In this document: in pieces, positions 1 to 10,300 of the stretch
How positions within the stretch are numbered: position 1 is the stretch's first letter
How the letters are laid out: each line of letters begins with the position of its first letter
From: Astropecten irregularis
Taxonomy: Eukaryota > Echinodermata > Asteroidea > Paxillosida > Astropectinidae
Direction: 5' to 3'
DNA length: 64,000 nucleotides
Assembly (NCBI GenBank): GCA_963971285.1
Contig: OZ020258.1
Location: 62,001 to 126,000, forward strand
Notes under the pieces: model-generated
The model's database searches: none
The model's input: only the letters and a program-made list of their open reading frames with translations
Told to the model about the DNA's origin: nothing
Made by a program: the position numbers and the translations under genes

Positions 1-1659
1 GCATGGTACTGCAACAGCGACTGTCAGAAGAAGAACTGGGCAACTCACAAAGAGAAATGCAAATTGGTTACATCTTACATTAAACAAGCCGCCACATCAA
101 CAATACAAGCTGTTCACTCACTGCAAGGAGAACGAATTCCTGTACAAACAGAGCCACCAGTTTACTTTGGTAATACTATGGCTCATGACCTTCTCAGACT
201 TGAGGATAATGAGTGGTCTGAATCTGACAAGTTAAAGGATGAAGATCTTAGAAGAGATTATAATGTACTGTCTGCAGGTTGTGGTGACTTAAGGAACACA
301 CTGTTGACTGTTGCATCCTTACCAGAGAAGTTCCAGGGAAAACTGAATGTTACTCTGGATGACTTTGATCCATTTGTCATGGCTAGGAATGTAATGTTCC
401 TTTGTATGATGGTATGGTCAGCAACTAGAGAAGGCATCGCATCATCTTTTGCAACTATTTGGTACTCTGTTCATATCTCAAGCAATGATTATGACCTCAT
501 CAAGACAACACTCCAAAAACTGGTCAGGATGAACTCTAAAGCTCTCTATGGTTCAACAAATGGCTTGGTAAGGGTGCAGGAAGCTGATGTTGGTTATCTG
601 CGTCAAGTATGGGAGGGATGGCTAGCCCTTGAGTGTAGGCGTAAAGCTAGAAACTCTATCAACCTCCAACAGCAAAGGGCCTGTGCCTTTGATGCAGATG
701 TCCAAGCAATTATTGGACTTCCCCAGTATACAAATAGACTTTCTTCAAAAGATCGCAAGTTCATGAAAGAATGGTTCACTCATGGTATGTTTCTTTCAAA
801 AGACATGCCACGTAGTAAGCTCCCCTTTGACAACCCTACACTTACAGGCAGAAAATTCACTATGCAAAATTTGCATGAACTAAACTTGGAAGAAATGAAA
901 ACACCAAAAGATTTCCCTTTTGTCTACTGCATCCGCACTGATCAAACGCCCTTCATTGTTTGGGATTCTTTGAGGGTTGATGAGTTTATTGAGCAACAAG
1001 AATTGTCTGTGATGGTCAGATACCATGTATATGTGACACACCTACTCCATAAAGCTATCAACTTCATTAACCAGAGGAAATTCTCTGTTGACATAGTTTT
1101 AGCCAACTGCTTGGACTTTCCCAACCATCATCTTACACTGAAGATGCCAAAGTATGACAGAATTTTCACATCCAATCTGTCAGATTTCATTGGACATTGC
1201 AAACTCCTGACAACATTTAAGCCTCTTCTCAATAGAAACAATAAGCACTCTACCATAGTGACCGAGACAATGAATTGGATTTCTACACACACACCTCTAG
1301 CTGATGTTCAGAATGTACTATCACAGGATACTTATATGGCAATGTGTCAGAAGGACACTGGTTTCAACACCAGATTAGCAACAGATGTCAACAATTATAG
1401 AGAGTATTACAACAACACACACTGGTTCCTTGCATACCTCAGAGCAGACATCATGGCAGGAGGAATCGGGGTACCAGCTATGGACCACGTACCAAAGCTG
1501 AGTGAAGTAATGCATTACAATGGTATGCAAATGAGAGATTTCAGGAAGGAACTGAATAGACTGGTACCCTTCCAGTATCGAGTCAATGCACGGGCAATTA
1601 CTATGGTAAATGGTCATGATAGGGGTGTAGAATGGTACATACCTCACCCTGATAATTGA
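1..1659 (+). CDS. MYND-finger/DUF4470-type protein, copy A (5' truncated by window edge)
   Basis: The frame is open from base 1 to TGA at 1657-1659 (552 residues visible). The first 20 codons are the end of a MYND zinc finger (YCNSDC, then QKKNW, H and the final C). About 65 residues on is a stretch typical of DUF4470: NVLSAGCGDLRNTLL followed by LDDFDPFVMARNVMFL; DUF4470 is also found in dynein assembly factor 3. The rest (~430 residues) has no domain I can name. The tandem copy at 4488-6883 aligns at offset 5224 with the same stop position, so the missing 5' part (finger 1 and the start of finger 2) should lie upstream of the window. MYND fingers usually bind proline-rich partners; the cellular role here is unknown. 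There is no signal peptide or membrane segment. The family call is firm, the function is not. Confidence 0.85.
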   Translation, partial: AWYCNSDCQKKNWATHKEKCKLVTSYIKQAATSTIQAVHSLQGERIPVQTEPPVYFGNTMAHDLLRLEDNEWSESDKLKDEDLRRDYNVLSAGCGDLRNTLLTVASLPEKFQGKLNVTLDDFDPFVMARNVMFLCMMVWSATREGIASSFATIWYSVHISSNDYDLIKTTLQKLVRMNSKALYGSTNGLVRVQEADVGYLRQVWEGWLALECRRKARNSINLQQQRACAFDADVQAIIGLPQYTNRLSSKDRKFMKEWFTHGMFLSKDMPRSKLPFDNPTLTGRKFTMQNLHELNLEEMKTPKDFPFVYCIRTDQTPFIVWDSLRVDEFIEQQELSVMVRYHVYVTHLLHKAINFINQRKFSVDIVLANCLDFPNHHLTLKMPKYDRIFTSNLSDFIGHCKLLTTFKPLLNRNNKHSTIVTETMNWISTHTPLADVQNVLSQDTYMAMCQKDTGFNTRLATDVNNYREYYNNTHWFLAYLRADIMAGGIGVPAMDHVPKLSEVMHYNGMQMRDFRKELNRLVPFQYRVNARAITMVNGHDRGVEWYIPHPDN

Positions 1660-2064
1660 TGTTTTACAAACTACATACATGTAATGTGCGGTTCTAGAGA
1701 AAATATTTGTGGGGCTATACGGTATACCCTTCACACATGATGTCATATTCTATCATTTGCTCCTGCTATTTCTTTTTAGGTGAAGAAAATCAACCTTTTG
1801 GCTATTTACGTATCTTACATTACTGTACAATTATTATGTATCTATGTAAATAAGTTTATGATTTAATGTTGTTTAATCTCCATTGTAAAGCACTGCTGAA
1901 ACAATTTAGTAAGAAGCGCTGTAAAAGATGCAGTATTATATATGTTTTAAACTTTTGTTTTCATTTGCATTTTTAGCACACCCCCTCCCTAGAACTGCAC
2001 CTGTACAAAATACATTAAGAGTGTCAATGAATATCATCCACAAATCCACAAATCCACTTACTAG

Positions 2065-2070
2065 AATAAA
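2065..2070 (+). terminator. Polyadenylation signal, MYND copy A
   Basis: AATAAA about 405 bases after the stop codon, within CTAGAATAAAACATGAATC. The same hexamer and flanks are kept in copy B at 7190-7195, which supports use as the 3' end signal. Confidence 0.5.
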
Positions 2071-2210
2071 ACATGAATCAATGTGTTGCATTTGATAACC
2101 AGTAAAGATAAAGAAATATTCAGAGTTTCATTATTACCGGTACTTACAATCACCACAGTTGCATCTTAATAGATGGTAACTTAATAGGGTAGCCAGTACA
2201 ATGACTAAAC

Positions 2211-4487
2211 ATCACACATGTTAACTACAGAACTTGACACAAACTCTGTAAAAAACAGATTCCATTCAAACAGTTTCCTTTAAAACAACAAGAAAAACAC
2301 AGATTTTCTCCAAAATGGTTCTAATTTATATCTGCTGATTGACTATACAACAATAAATGAATGTCAGTGCACATGCACTACAGCAAACTAACCCATGTGT
2401 GGCTGTAAGTAAAAGAAAATGTCAAGCTACCAAATCCAGAAAACTAATAATATGCTCAGCGAACTAAATATATATAAATTTAAACATATCTGATGTCAAA
2501 ACTGATACAACAAACTTTGTTTGTTTGCTTGTTTTTGTTGGGATGTTTGTTAAATTGTTTATTTGAAGTTCCTCCTCTTTTTTCTAAATAAATGGTCATT
2601 TATTCTTTGTGGTTATTTTCAGCCAAGGCATAAAATGAAAATGTATGACTTTACACACCTCATAAAATAAACAAATTGAAATCCAAATGTTCAATCAGCC
2701 TACAATTGTACAGTTCATTTTCTATTTGATCTACATCATCATGTACAAACCTGCACAGTGTGCAATATGTTTGATTGTATTGAGCCACCAGTCTGTTGCA
2801 ACAGGCCCAGTGCAGGTGGAATACAGCAAGAGGCTACTAAGCGGATCAAGGACAACTGAATTTCCACCATGTATGTCGGTATGTCATTTCTATATGAGTG
2901 GTGAATAAATGAACAATGAATAATTAAGAGCCAACGTGTCACAGGGAAAGGTAATGTACCGGTATACTACTTCATGCCAACAATATGATGGGGATTTCCC
3001 CTGAATGAGAAATCCAATGAAAAGCAGTTATGTGGCAGTGCTATACTTATATATTCATGAATTAAACTTGCTTCCAGTCTGTTCACAATCTCCATTTATG
3101 TGAACATCACCAGGCTAAGAACTGAACAATAAGCACTCGACTAAAAAAGACCGGTAGGAGATTTGGACAAACAAATTTGGACAGTTTCAGCATTTGGTAT
3201 TTTGCCATGATATCTTAGCACAAGATTTCTCCAATTACTGTTTCTATTATTTTGACCTATCCAACATCAATAACATTTTTAATGGTTTAAAGGTACACAT
3301 GCATACTCGTTCCTAGCTCTTTGCTCATAAATGTACAATGTATTGATCAAATAATTAAACGCATATAGTGTACGTTGAATTGACCTTTAGAATGCAAGCT
3401 CTGAGAACACAAATCTGTGTTAAACATGACTAAAGGCCCTATTATTATAATTTGCTAAAATAACAAAAACATGTACGGTAAATGTACAGCAGACTGTCAG
3501 AGCAAGTCTAATTTATTCAAATTATTTGAGTTTTCAATACATACATAATTGTCCATACATTTTTTCATGAAAGCGCTTTCACATTGACACTGGGCCACTC
3601 ATTCTCCATTTTTGATCATAAAGAGGTGTTTGTGGAATAAATATCATATTGCCCAGCAATCATATGCAATTATCTGGGATTTTTTTCCATTTCCAAGCCA
3701 GTTATTGTTTTGCATTTTTTGCATTTGTGAGTGAGAGTCAGAGAGTCAACCACTGTACCTTGGCCAACACCAACGGGAAAATTCACTGAATAAGGTAAGT
3801 AAGCGACAATTTTGTACTCCCTGTACACATTTAAATTTTGGTTTCTAAGATTTGGGGTTCAGGCCAGAAATTATTGCTGAATGTATGTGAGAATGTTTAA
3901 ATTGCTGAAATGGAGGATTTCTTCTTTAGTCTTTAGTGTATGGATCATGCATACTATGTCCAGTATGTGTACAGTGTAGAATTATAGAAGTATGTACTGG
4001 CTAAATGCATCAAACATGCAAGATTAATTCCTTGAAAGTGAACAAAGACACATTTACTGAAGCGGGATTCGAGCCAGCAACCACAGGAATACTGTCCGGC
4101 ACTCTACCAACTGAATGACTGAGCTATCCCTCTCTGTGTTGGCAGTGTCCCTAATAGTCATTTTCAATGACTTAAAATTAATCCAGTCTGTTTCCCTTGT
4201 GGTTATTTACGCTGCATCCTCTTTGAGTGATCCCCCATGTACCATTTCTCAAATTGACTAAAAATTATGGTCGGAGAGTAATAATTTAATAAAAAAGAAA
4301 TTCAGTTTTTCAGTGTCTTGATTGTGATGACCAATCACAGAAAATAAACAAAAGTATAAAATGAAATGTTATTTCAGTCGAATTTCAATAACGCTTTCTA
4401 GAACCAACTTCAAACTATTGCCACTGAATTTCAACTTTTCACTTTGCTAGGCTTAAAATTGCTCATTTTTCTTTTTACAATATCAGA
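2211..4487. other. Spacer between the MYND copies
   Basis: AT-rich DNA without a recognisable exon. I searched the minus strand for the missing thioesterase exons (the GFSQGG catalytic region) and did not find them. It holds one tRNA-derived SINE (about 4035-4164). The promoter of MYND copy B must lie near its right end, but no TATA box is obvious. Confidence 0.5.
4035..4164 (-). mobile_element. tRNA-derived SINE, copy 1
   Basis: On the minus strand it reads as the 5' part of a tRNA-like promoter: GGATAGCTCAGT (A box) and GCTGGCTCGAATCCCGC (B box), then a tail AGTAAATGTGTCTTTGTTCAC. A closely similar copy lies at 4749-4865 and a shorter one at 57570-57640. Both of the nearby copies share the flank CCCTAATAGTCA on the plus strand, so that sequence belongs to the element. 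The A box carries a small insertion (CTGAATGA), so this copy is degenerate. Confidence 0.7.
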
Positions 4488-6883
4488 ATGGATGTGAAAT
4501 CGGGACACTGTTGGCGCTGTGAACAGACTTTGTCTGAGCATTCAGTCCAGTGCATCAGGTGTAAGAAGGCTAATTATTGCAGCACACAATGCCAGAAACA
4601 AGACAAGGTCAGACATGAAAGCGTGGAATGTCAAGTCTTCGGACCAAAACAATGTACACACTGTGGAAATGCAAATCAAGTCAAAGAGGTAAATATGCAT
4701 TAAATGTACACCATGTGATAATTCTGTGCTGTTTTTATTTTCATTGCAAAGTGAACAAAGACAAATTGACTGGAGTGGGATTCAAACCAGCAACCTCCAG
4801 AATACTGTACATACCAGTGCTCTTACCAACTGAGCTATCCAGCTCCCAGTGGTGTCCCTAATAGTCAATGTTTTTATTCAATTCACCATTAAGGCTCTGC
4901 TAGTGCAATCTGAATGCAAGCACGCGAATCAGTCACAAACAAAATGTAAACATGGTACATGTACTTGATGAAGACAAATAAATAAGAGTTTGAATTGGCA
5001 ATGAACTGTTTTTGGGGTGGTCAGATAGGTTAATACAATTCTGCAAAACCTACTTCTTAACTGCTGTTCCACTGTCCCAGGAGAATGTTTAAATACAACC
5101 CCCACCCCACTGAGCTGTAAGTGTTTCCTGTAGCAGTTTTGAGTACAGTATTAATTTTACATATTATTCTACATGTTTAAGTGTTTATTATCGCTTTCAT
5201 TTACAGTGTGCAGCATGTAATAATGCATGGTACTGCAACAGCGACTGCCAGAAGAAGAACTGGGCAACTCACAAAGAGAAATGCAAATTGGTTACATCTT
5301 ATATTAAAGAAGCCTCATCAACATTACACATGATTCACTATATGCAAGGGGACGGAATTGCTTTACTATGCGAGCCACCAGTTTACATCGGTAATACTTT
5401 AGCTCATGACTTCCTTAGACTTGAGGATAATGAGTGGTCTGAATCTGACAAGTTAAAGGATGAAGATCTTAGAAGAGATTATAATGTACTGTCTGCAGGT
5501 TGTGGTGACTTAAGGAATACACTGTTGACTGTTGCATCCTTACCAGAGAAGTTCCAGGGAAAACTGAATGTTACTCTTGATGACTTTGATCCATTTGTCA
5601 TGGCTAGGAATGTAATGTTCCTTTGTATGATGATATGGTCAGCAACTAGAGAAGGCATCGCATCATCTTTGGCAACTATTTGGTACTCTGTTCACATCTC
5701 AAGCAATGATTATGACCTCATCGAGACAACACTCCAAAACCTGGTCAGGATGAACTCTAAAGCTCTCTATGGTTCAACAAATGGCTTGGTAAGGGTCCAG
5801 GAAGCTGACATTAGTTATCTGCGTCAAGTATGGGAGGGATGGCTAGCCCTTGAGTGTAGGCGTAAAGCAAGTAACTCTATCAACCTCCAACAGCAAAGGG
5901 CCTGTGCCTTTGATACTGATGTCAAAGCAAGGATTGGACTTCCCCAATATTTAAATAGACTTTCTTCAAAAGATCACAAGTTCATGGAAGAATGGTTCAC
6001 TCATGGTATGTTTCTTTCAAAAGACATGCAATGTAGTAAGCTCCCCTTTGACAACCCTACACTTACAGGCAGAAAACTTAATGTAGGGAATATTGGTTAT
6101 GAGAAAGGATTGAAAACACCAAAAGATTACACTTTTGTCTACTGCATTGGCACTGATCAAACTCCTTTCATTGTTTGGGATTCTTTGAGGGTTGATGAGT
6201 TTATTAAGCAACAAGAATTGTCTGTGATGGTCAGATACCATGTATATGTGACACACCTACTCCATAAAGCTATCAACTTCATTAACCAGAGGAAATTCTC
6301 TGTTGACATCATTTTAGCCAACTGCTTGGACTTTCCCAACCATCATCTTACACTGAAGATGCCAAAGTACGACAGAATTTTCACATCCAATCTGTCAGAT
6401 TCTATTGGACATTGCAAACTCCTGACAACATTTAAGCCTCTTCTCAATAGAAACAATAAGCACTCTACCATAGTGACCGAGACTATGAATTGGATTTCTA
6501 CACACACACCTCGAGCTGATGTTCAGAATCCAGGCAATATAGCATCACGGCATACTTATGTGGAAATGTGCCAGGAAGATACTGGTTTCGAACTCAGTTT
6601 AGCACAGGGTATAAACAATCATAGAGAGTACTACAACAACACACACTGGTTCCTTGCATACCTCCGGGCAGACATCATGGCAGGAGGAGTCAGGGTATCA
6701 GCCATGGACCACGTACCAAAGCTGAGTGAAGTAATGCATTACAATGGTATGCAAATGAGAGATTTCAGGAAGGAACTAAATAGACTGGTACCCTTCCAGT
6801 ATCGAGTCAATGCACGGAAGATTACTATGAAGAGTGGTAAAGATAGGAATGTAGAATGGTACATACCTCAACCTGATAATTGA
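4488..6883 (+). CDS. MYND-finger/DUF4470-type protein, copy B (complete, two exons)
   Basis: Exon 1 is 4488-4688 (ends GAG|GTAAAT) and exon 2 is 5207-6883 (TTTACAG|TGT), joined in phase 0 to give 625 residues. It has two tandem MYND fingers. Finger 1 spans residues 8-48 (CWRC, CIRC, YCSTQC, H43, C48). Finger 2 spans residues 56-93 (CTHC, CAAC, YCNSDC, H89, C93) and is cut by the intron after residue 67. A DUF4470-like segment follows at about residues 155-245 (LSAGCGDLRNTLL, then DDFDPFVMARN). Start: the ATG at 4488 is the first before finger 1, in context CAGAATGG. The remaining C-terminal region is unassigned. The gene lies between exons of the minus-strand thioesterase gene (see 7317-14449) and so is probably nested in its intron. 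It may be a scaffold or adaptor; that is inference only. Confidence 0.85.
4749..4865 (-). mobile_element. tRNA-derived SINE, copy 2, in MYND copy B intron
   Basis: The minus strand reads GGATAGCTCAGTTGGTAAGA (A box with D-arm), an anticodon-like region, then GGTTTGAATCCCACTCC (B box), then a tail ending TTTGTCTTTGTTCAC. It lies in the 518-bp intron of the MYND copy B gene, antisense to it. The A box is better kept than in the copy at 4035-4164. Confidence 0.75.
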
Positions 6884-7310
6884 TGTTTTGCAAACTACAC
6901 ACATAATGTGCGGTTCTAGAGCCAATATTTGTGGGGCTATACGGAATACCCTTCACACCTGATGTCATCTTCTATCATTCGCTCCTGCTATTGAAAAGCA
7001 ACCTTTAGCCTATACAGCACATTTGTGAAGTAATTGGCACGTACTTACTGAAAAGATACACTATTTTCACTCATGTTTTAAACTCTTTTTTTTCAATTAC
7101 ATTGTTAAGCACACCCCCTCCCTACAACTGCACCTGTACGAAATACATTAAGAGTGTAAATGAATATCATCAACAAATCCACATACTAGAATAAAACATG
7201 AATCAATGTGTTGCATTTGATGATCAGAAGAGATTAAAGAAACATTCAGAGTTCCATTAACTTACAATCGCCATAGTTGCATCTTTAATTGATGGTAACA
7301 AAGTACAATG
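5225..7310 (+). repeat. Tandem segmental duplication, copy B
   Basis: Counterpart of 1-2210. Similarity runs through the exon and 3' flank and stops only a few bases before the splice donor of thioesterase exon 4 (donor at 7311-7316). Copy A is not followed by that exon. The simplest reading is that copy B holds the ancestral position next to the thioesterase exon, though loss after duplication is also possible. Confidence 0.75.
7190..7195 (+). terminator. Polyadenylation signal, MYND copy B
   Basis: AATAAA about 307 bases after the stop, in the same context as the signal at 2065-2070 of copy A. Confidence 0.5.
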
Positions 7311-7316
7311 ACTTAC

Positions 7317-10300
7317 ACATTTGACTTGATTCCTTGATTCTTCCTTCATCTTGCTGGTCACTGAAACTAAGACTTGCTATATCAAACCATGCTGGCATCT
7401 GAAAATTCATGTTAAGTGTTACAGGAATCGTAGGTCTGTAGATAAAATGATAACAAGATCAATTCTAGGTTAGAAGCATACACCGTACAAGTGGCTATGT
7501 TATTGTAGTGTGGGAGATTAAATTATAGTTTGCTGTAGTCTGTTAAAGAAGTACATTCAATGTATCTACATTATATTGTAAACAAAAGGAAATCACAAGT
7601 TGTTGTACAGTGTTAATCAATTTTCTTAATAATCAGGCCATAGTCATTAGAGCGTGATCCAAATCTGTCCCTCACGTGAGGGACAGACATCAATGCATTA
7701 ATTGCTTCGCCAAAGATTTCTTGAAAACTTATTGTCAGTAAAAACATGTGAATGTTTAGCCCTGACAACAGTGCAAGTTGACCACTTGCCATTTTCAATT
7801 TGTCTCTTTTGAGTTTTTTTTTAAAGAAGATTTTAGGGCGTAAGGGACGGACATCAATAAAAATGACTACCTTAACTTCGAAACATTTTCAAGTTTGGTT
7901 AATTAAATAATGTAAGACATTTCTTTTAGAATAGAAAAATATTATCCTTTCTTAGTGAAAAGAAGTAATTTTTAAGGGTGTTGAAGGAATTTTAATTTAT
8001 TGGATCACACTCATTATCAATAGTTGATTTCTTAATATTTGCCGAATTGGGGATTTTCCTGTACCAAAAATGTTTATGTATTTAGCTTGAAGTTTGTTCA
8101 GTCATTGTACATAAATAAATCCTTTGATTTGTGATACAGGTTTTTTATAGTTTAGTTTCTTATCATAATTGTATTTTTCCCAGTGTACATGTACATGCAC
8201 CAGCGGCGGATCTAGCTTTTTGCTAAGGGGGGGGGGGGGGGGGGGGGGGGGTTTACTCGGAGTGAAATTTTGTAGCCAGGCACTGCGACGGAGCGGTGCG
8301 ACCAATACCGAGGGCGTGAAGCGCCTGACGGGGGGGGGGGGGGACTTTTTAATTTTTTTTTTTTTTTTAGGGAGCCTAAGGGGGGGGGGGGGGGTTAAAA
8401 CCCCTAATCACCCCCCCCCCCCGTTGATCCGCCACTGTGCACATGTAGTTGTATACAACGTATAAGTACCAGTTGCAAGATGTTTAATCAAATAGCAATT
8501 TGTAACACAATGCTGCCTATTAATTAGTATGTTAAAACAATTATACATTTAGAACAAGTACTCACGCTGTAGGACAAATAATCTTAACATGGTGTAGACC
8601 ACATGATCTCACAACATCCTCCAGTGTTGATGCCCAACCATGCCTGTGTTAAAGACAACCAATTCAAAGATTAATGTGTTTTAATTGCACGATCTAATGA
8701 GTGTCTCAAATGGAAACTGAGGCAGAAATGATGTGTATATAAAGTGTACGTAGTTTAATTTTGTAAGCATGGAGTGGTATGTTGATGTTATTGTAGTAAT
8801 ATCATGACTTAATGCTATGGTAAATTTAATTATAATCATTAAGAAGCAAATTAAGGCAGTAATGTAATAATTGCCAAACTATACAATTCATGAAATTGTA
8901 ATTTTGGGTTTGTACATGAACATGAGAATGTAGTTGGCTGATATTGTATACAGTGTAAACAGTGTACACTCACTACACTGTACATTGGTTTAAAAACAAA
9001 AACAAAACCCTTGGCAGAGTAATAACATATTGAAAGAGAAAATGGAATTTAAAAAAAAAAAAATAATAATAATGGCCCATAACCAAATGTAGCAGACACT
9101 ATCAAGGAGATAATTTAAAGCGTCTCTGAGCAATTTGTTCTTTGATTAGGAATGGCAGCTGATTTCAAACTGGAGGATTTGGGGGAATGCCTGAAGCAAT
9201 TGGAACTGAATAGTAACAGGTGATATTGGATTGTCAAAATAACTAATGAAATGTCCACAGGGCAAGTTATGAATTCAACAAATCACAGCAGCGAAGGTAT
9301 ATGCATCCAGGCATAAGTAAAACACCCCCCCCCCCCAAGAAAAAAAGGAAGAAGAAGAAGAATTTGTGACAAGTGTAGGTATGATAGATTAAATACCTTC
9401 AGTATACTGTACTATACGAATATCAGATAACCAAATGATTCCAGTGTACAGAGTCAGTCAGGTATTTTATATGTCAGTATTAGTCATCTCAAAGGAATTT
9501 AGACCAAGTTTTGAAAATCATATTTTGATGAAATGTAAACTTACCTTTTTAAGTCAAGAAAAATACCATTGATAGAGAAACTTAAGCCATTTTGTTCAGT
9601 AATTTGTAGACTTTACATAATTATTGAGTTTGTGTTGTTAACACTTTATATTAATATTATGTCATTTAACCATTAACATTCTTTGATGTTTGTCATGTAC
9701 TAGCAAGAAAACTGCACTGATGAAAAATAAAGGCAAAGGTAACATTATTTTGCCAAAAATGCTAATTGTCTTTTCAGTTGCCTTTTCAGATAGTCCACTG
9801 TATCCTAGATTGGTTGCACGGCATGTCAAAGGCCTAGAAACCAGGTACACAAATAATGCTGAATATAAACCAATGATTGCATGTTAATAGACCTGGTTTT
9901 AATGCACATTTTGATAACATGGTGTTGTCCAAACAACTATCTTGCCGAAGCAACTTTGTAAACTATGAAAAAAACAGCCAATTACACCGCATTCAGACTA
10001 TAGGCCTAGGTCCCGATAATCAGGACTTTCCCCTGAAAACCCATAGTGTGAACGCTTGCCGGGACTTGTTCCATTGCACCGCCAAACATGTTGGGTTCGG
10101 GGACAATTTTGCAGACATGTTAGAGGCTCATAATTGATATTGCACAGCTGTTTTTATCATAAGTGTGCATGCGCCACAGCGCCACACTCAGTGGCCTAAC
10201 CAACAGCCGAAACCATTTCATCAGTGAATTGTTTTCAGAAAGCTGGGTCATCCGAACACAGAGTGGACGGTCAGTCGTAAAAGAGATAAGCCATCTCCAA

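Larger units (their letters stand above)
1..2210 (+). repeat. Tandem segmental duplication, copy A
   Basis: Bases 1 to about 2210 match about 5225-7310. The match covers the whole coding exon, the 3'UTR, the AATAAA signal and a short 3' flank (for example CACACCCCCTCCCT at about 1979 and 7112). It fades just after TGGTAAC at about 2180 and 7293. The left boundary of this copy is outside the window. Confidence 0.8.

Noticed and set aside
2739..2942. Missing thioesterase exon between the MYND copies (ALGLLQQTGGSI frame)
   Set aside because: It superficially recalls the GFSQGG region, but has no nucleophile Ser-Gln-Gly-Gly motif and no splice sites.
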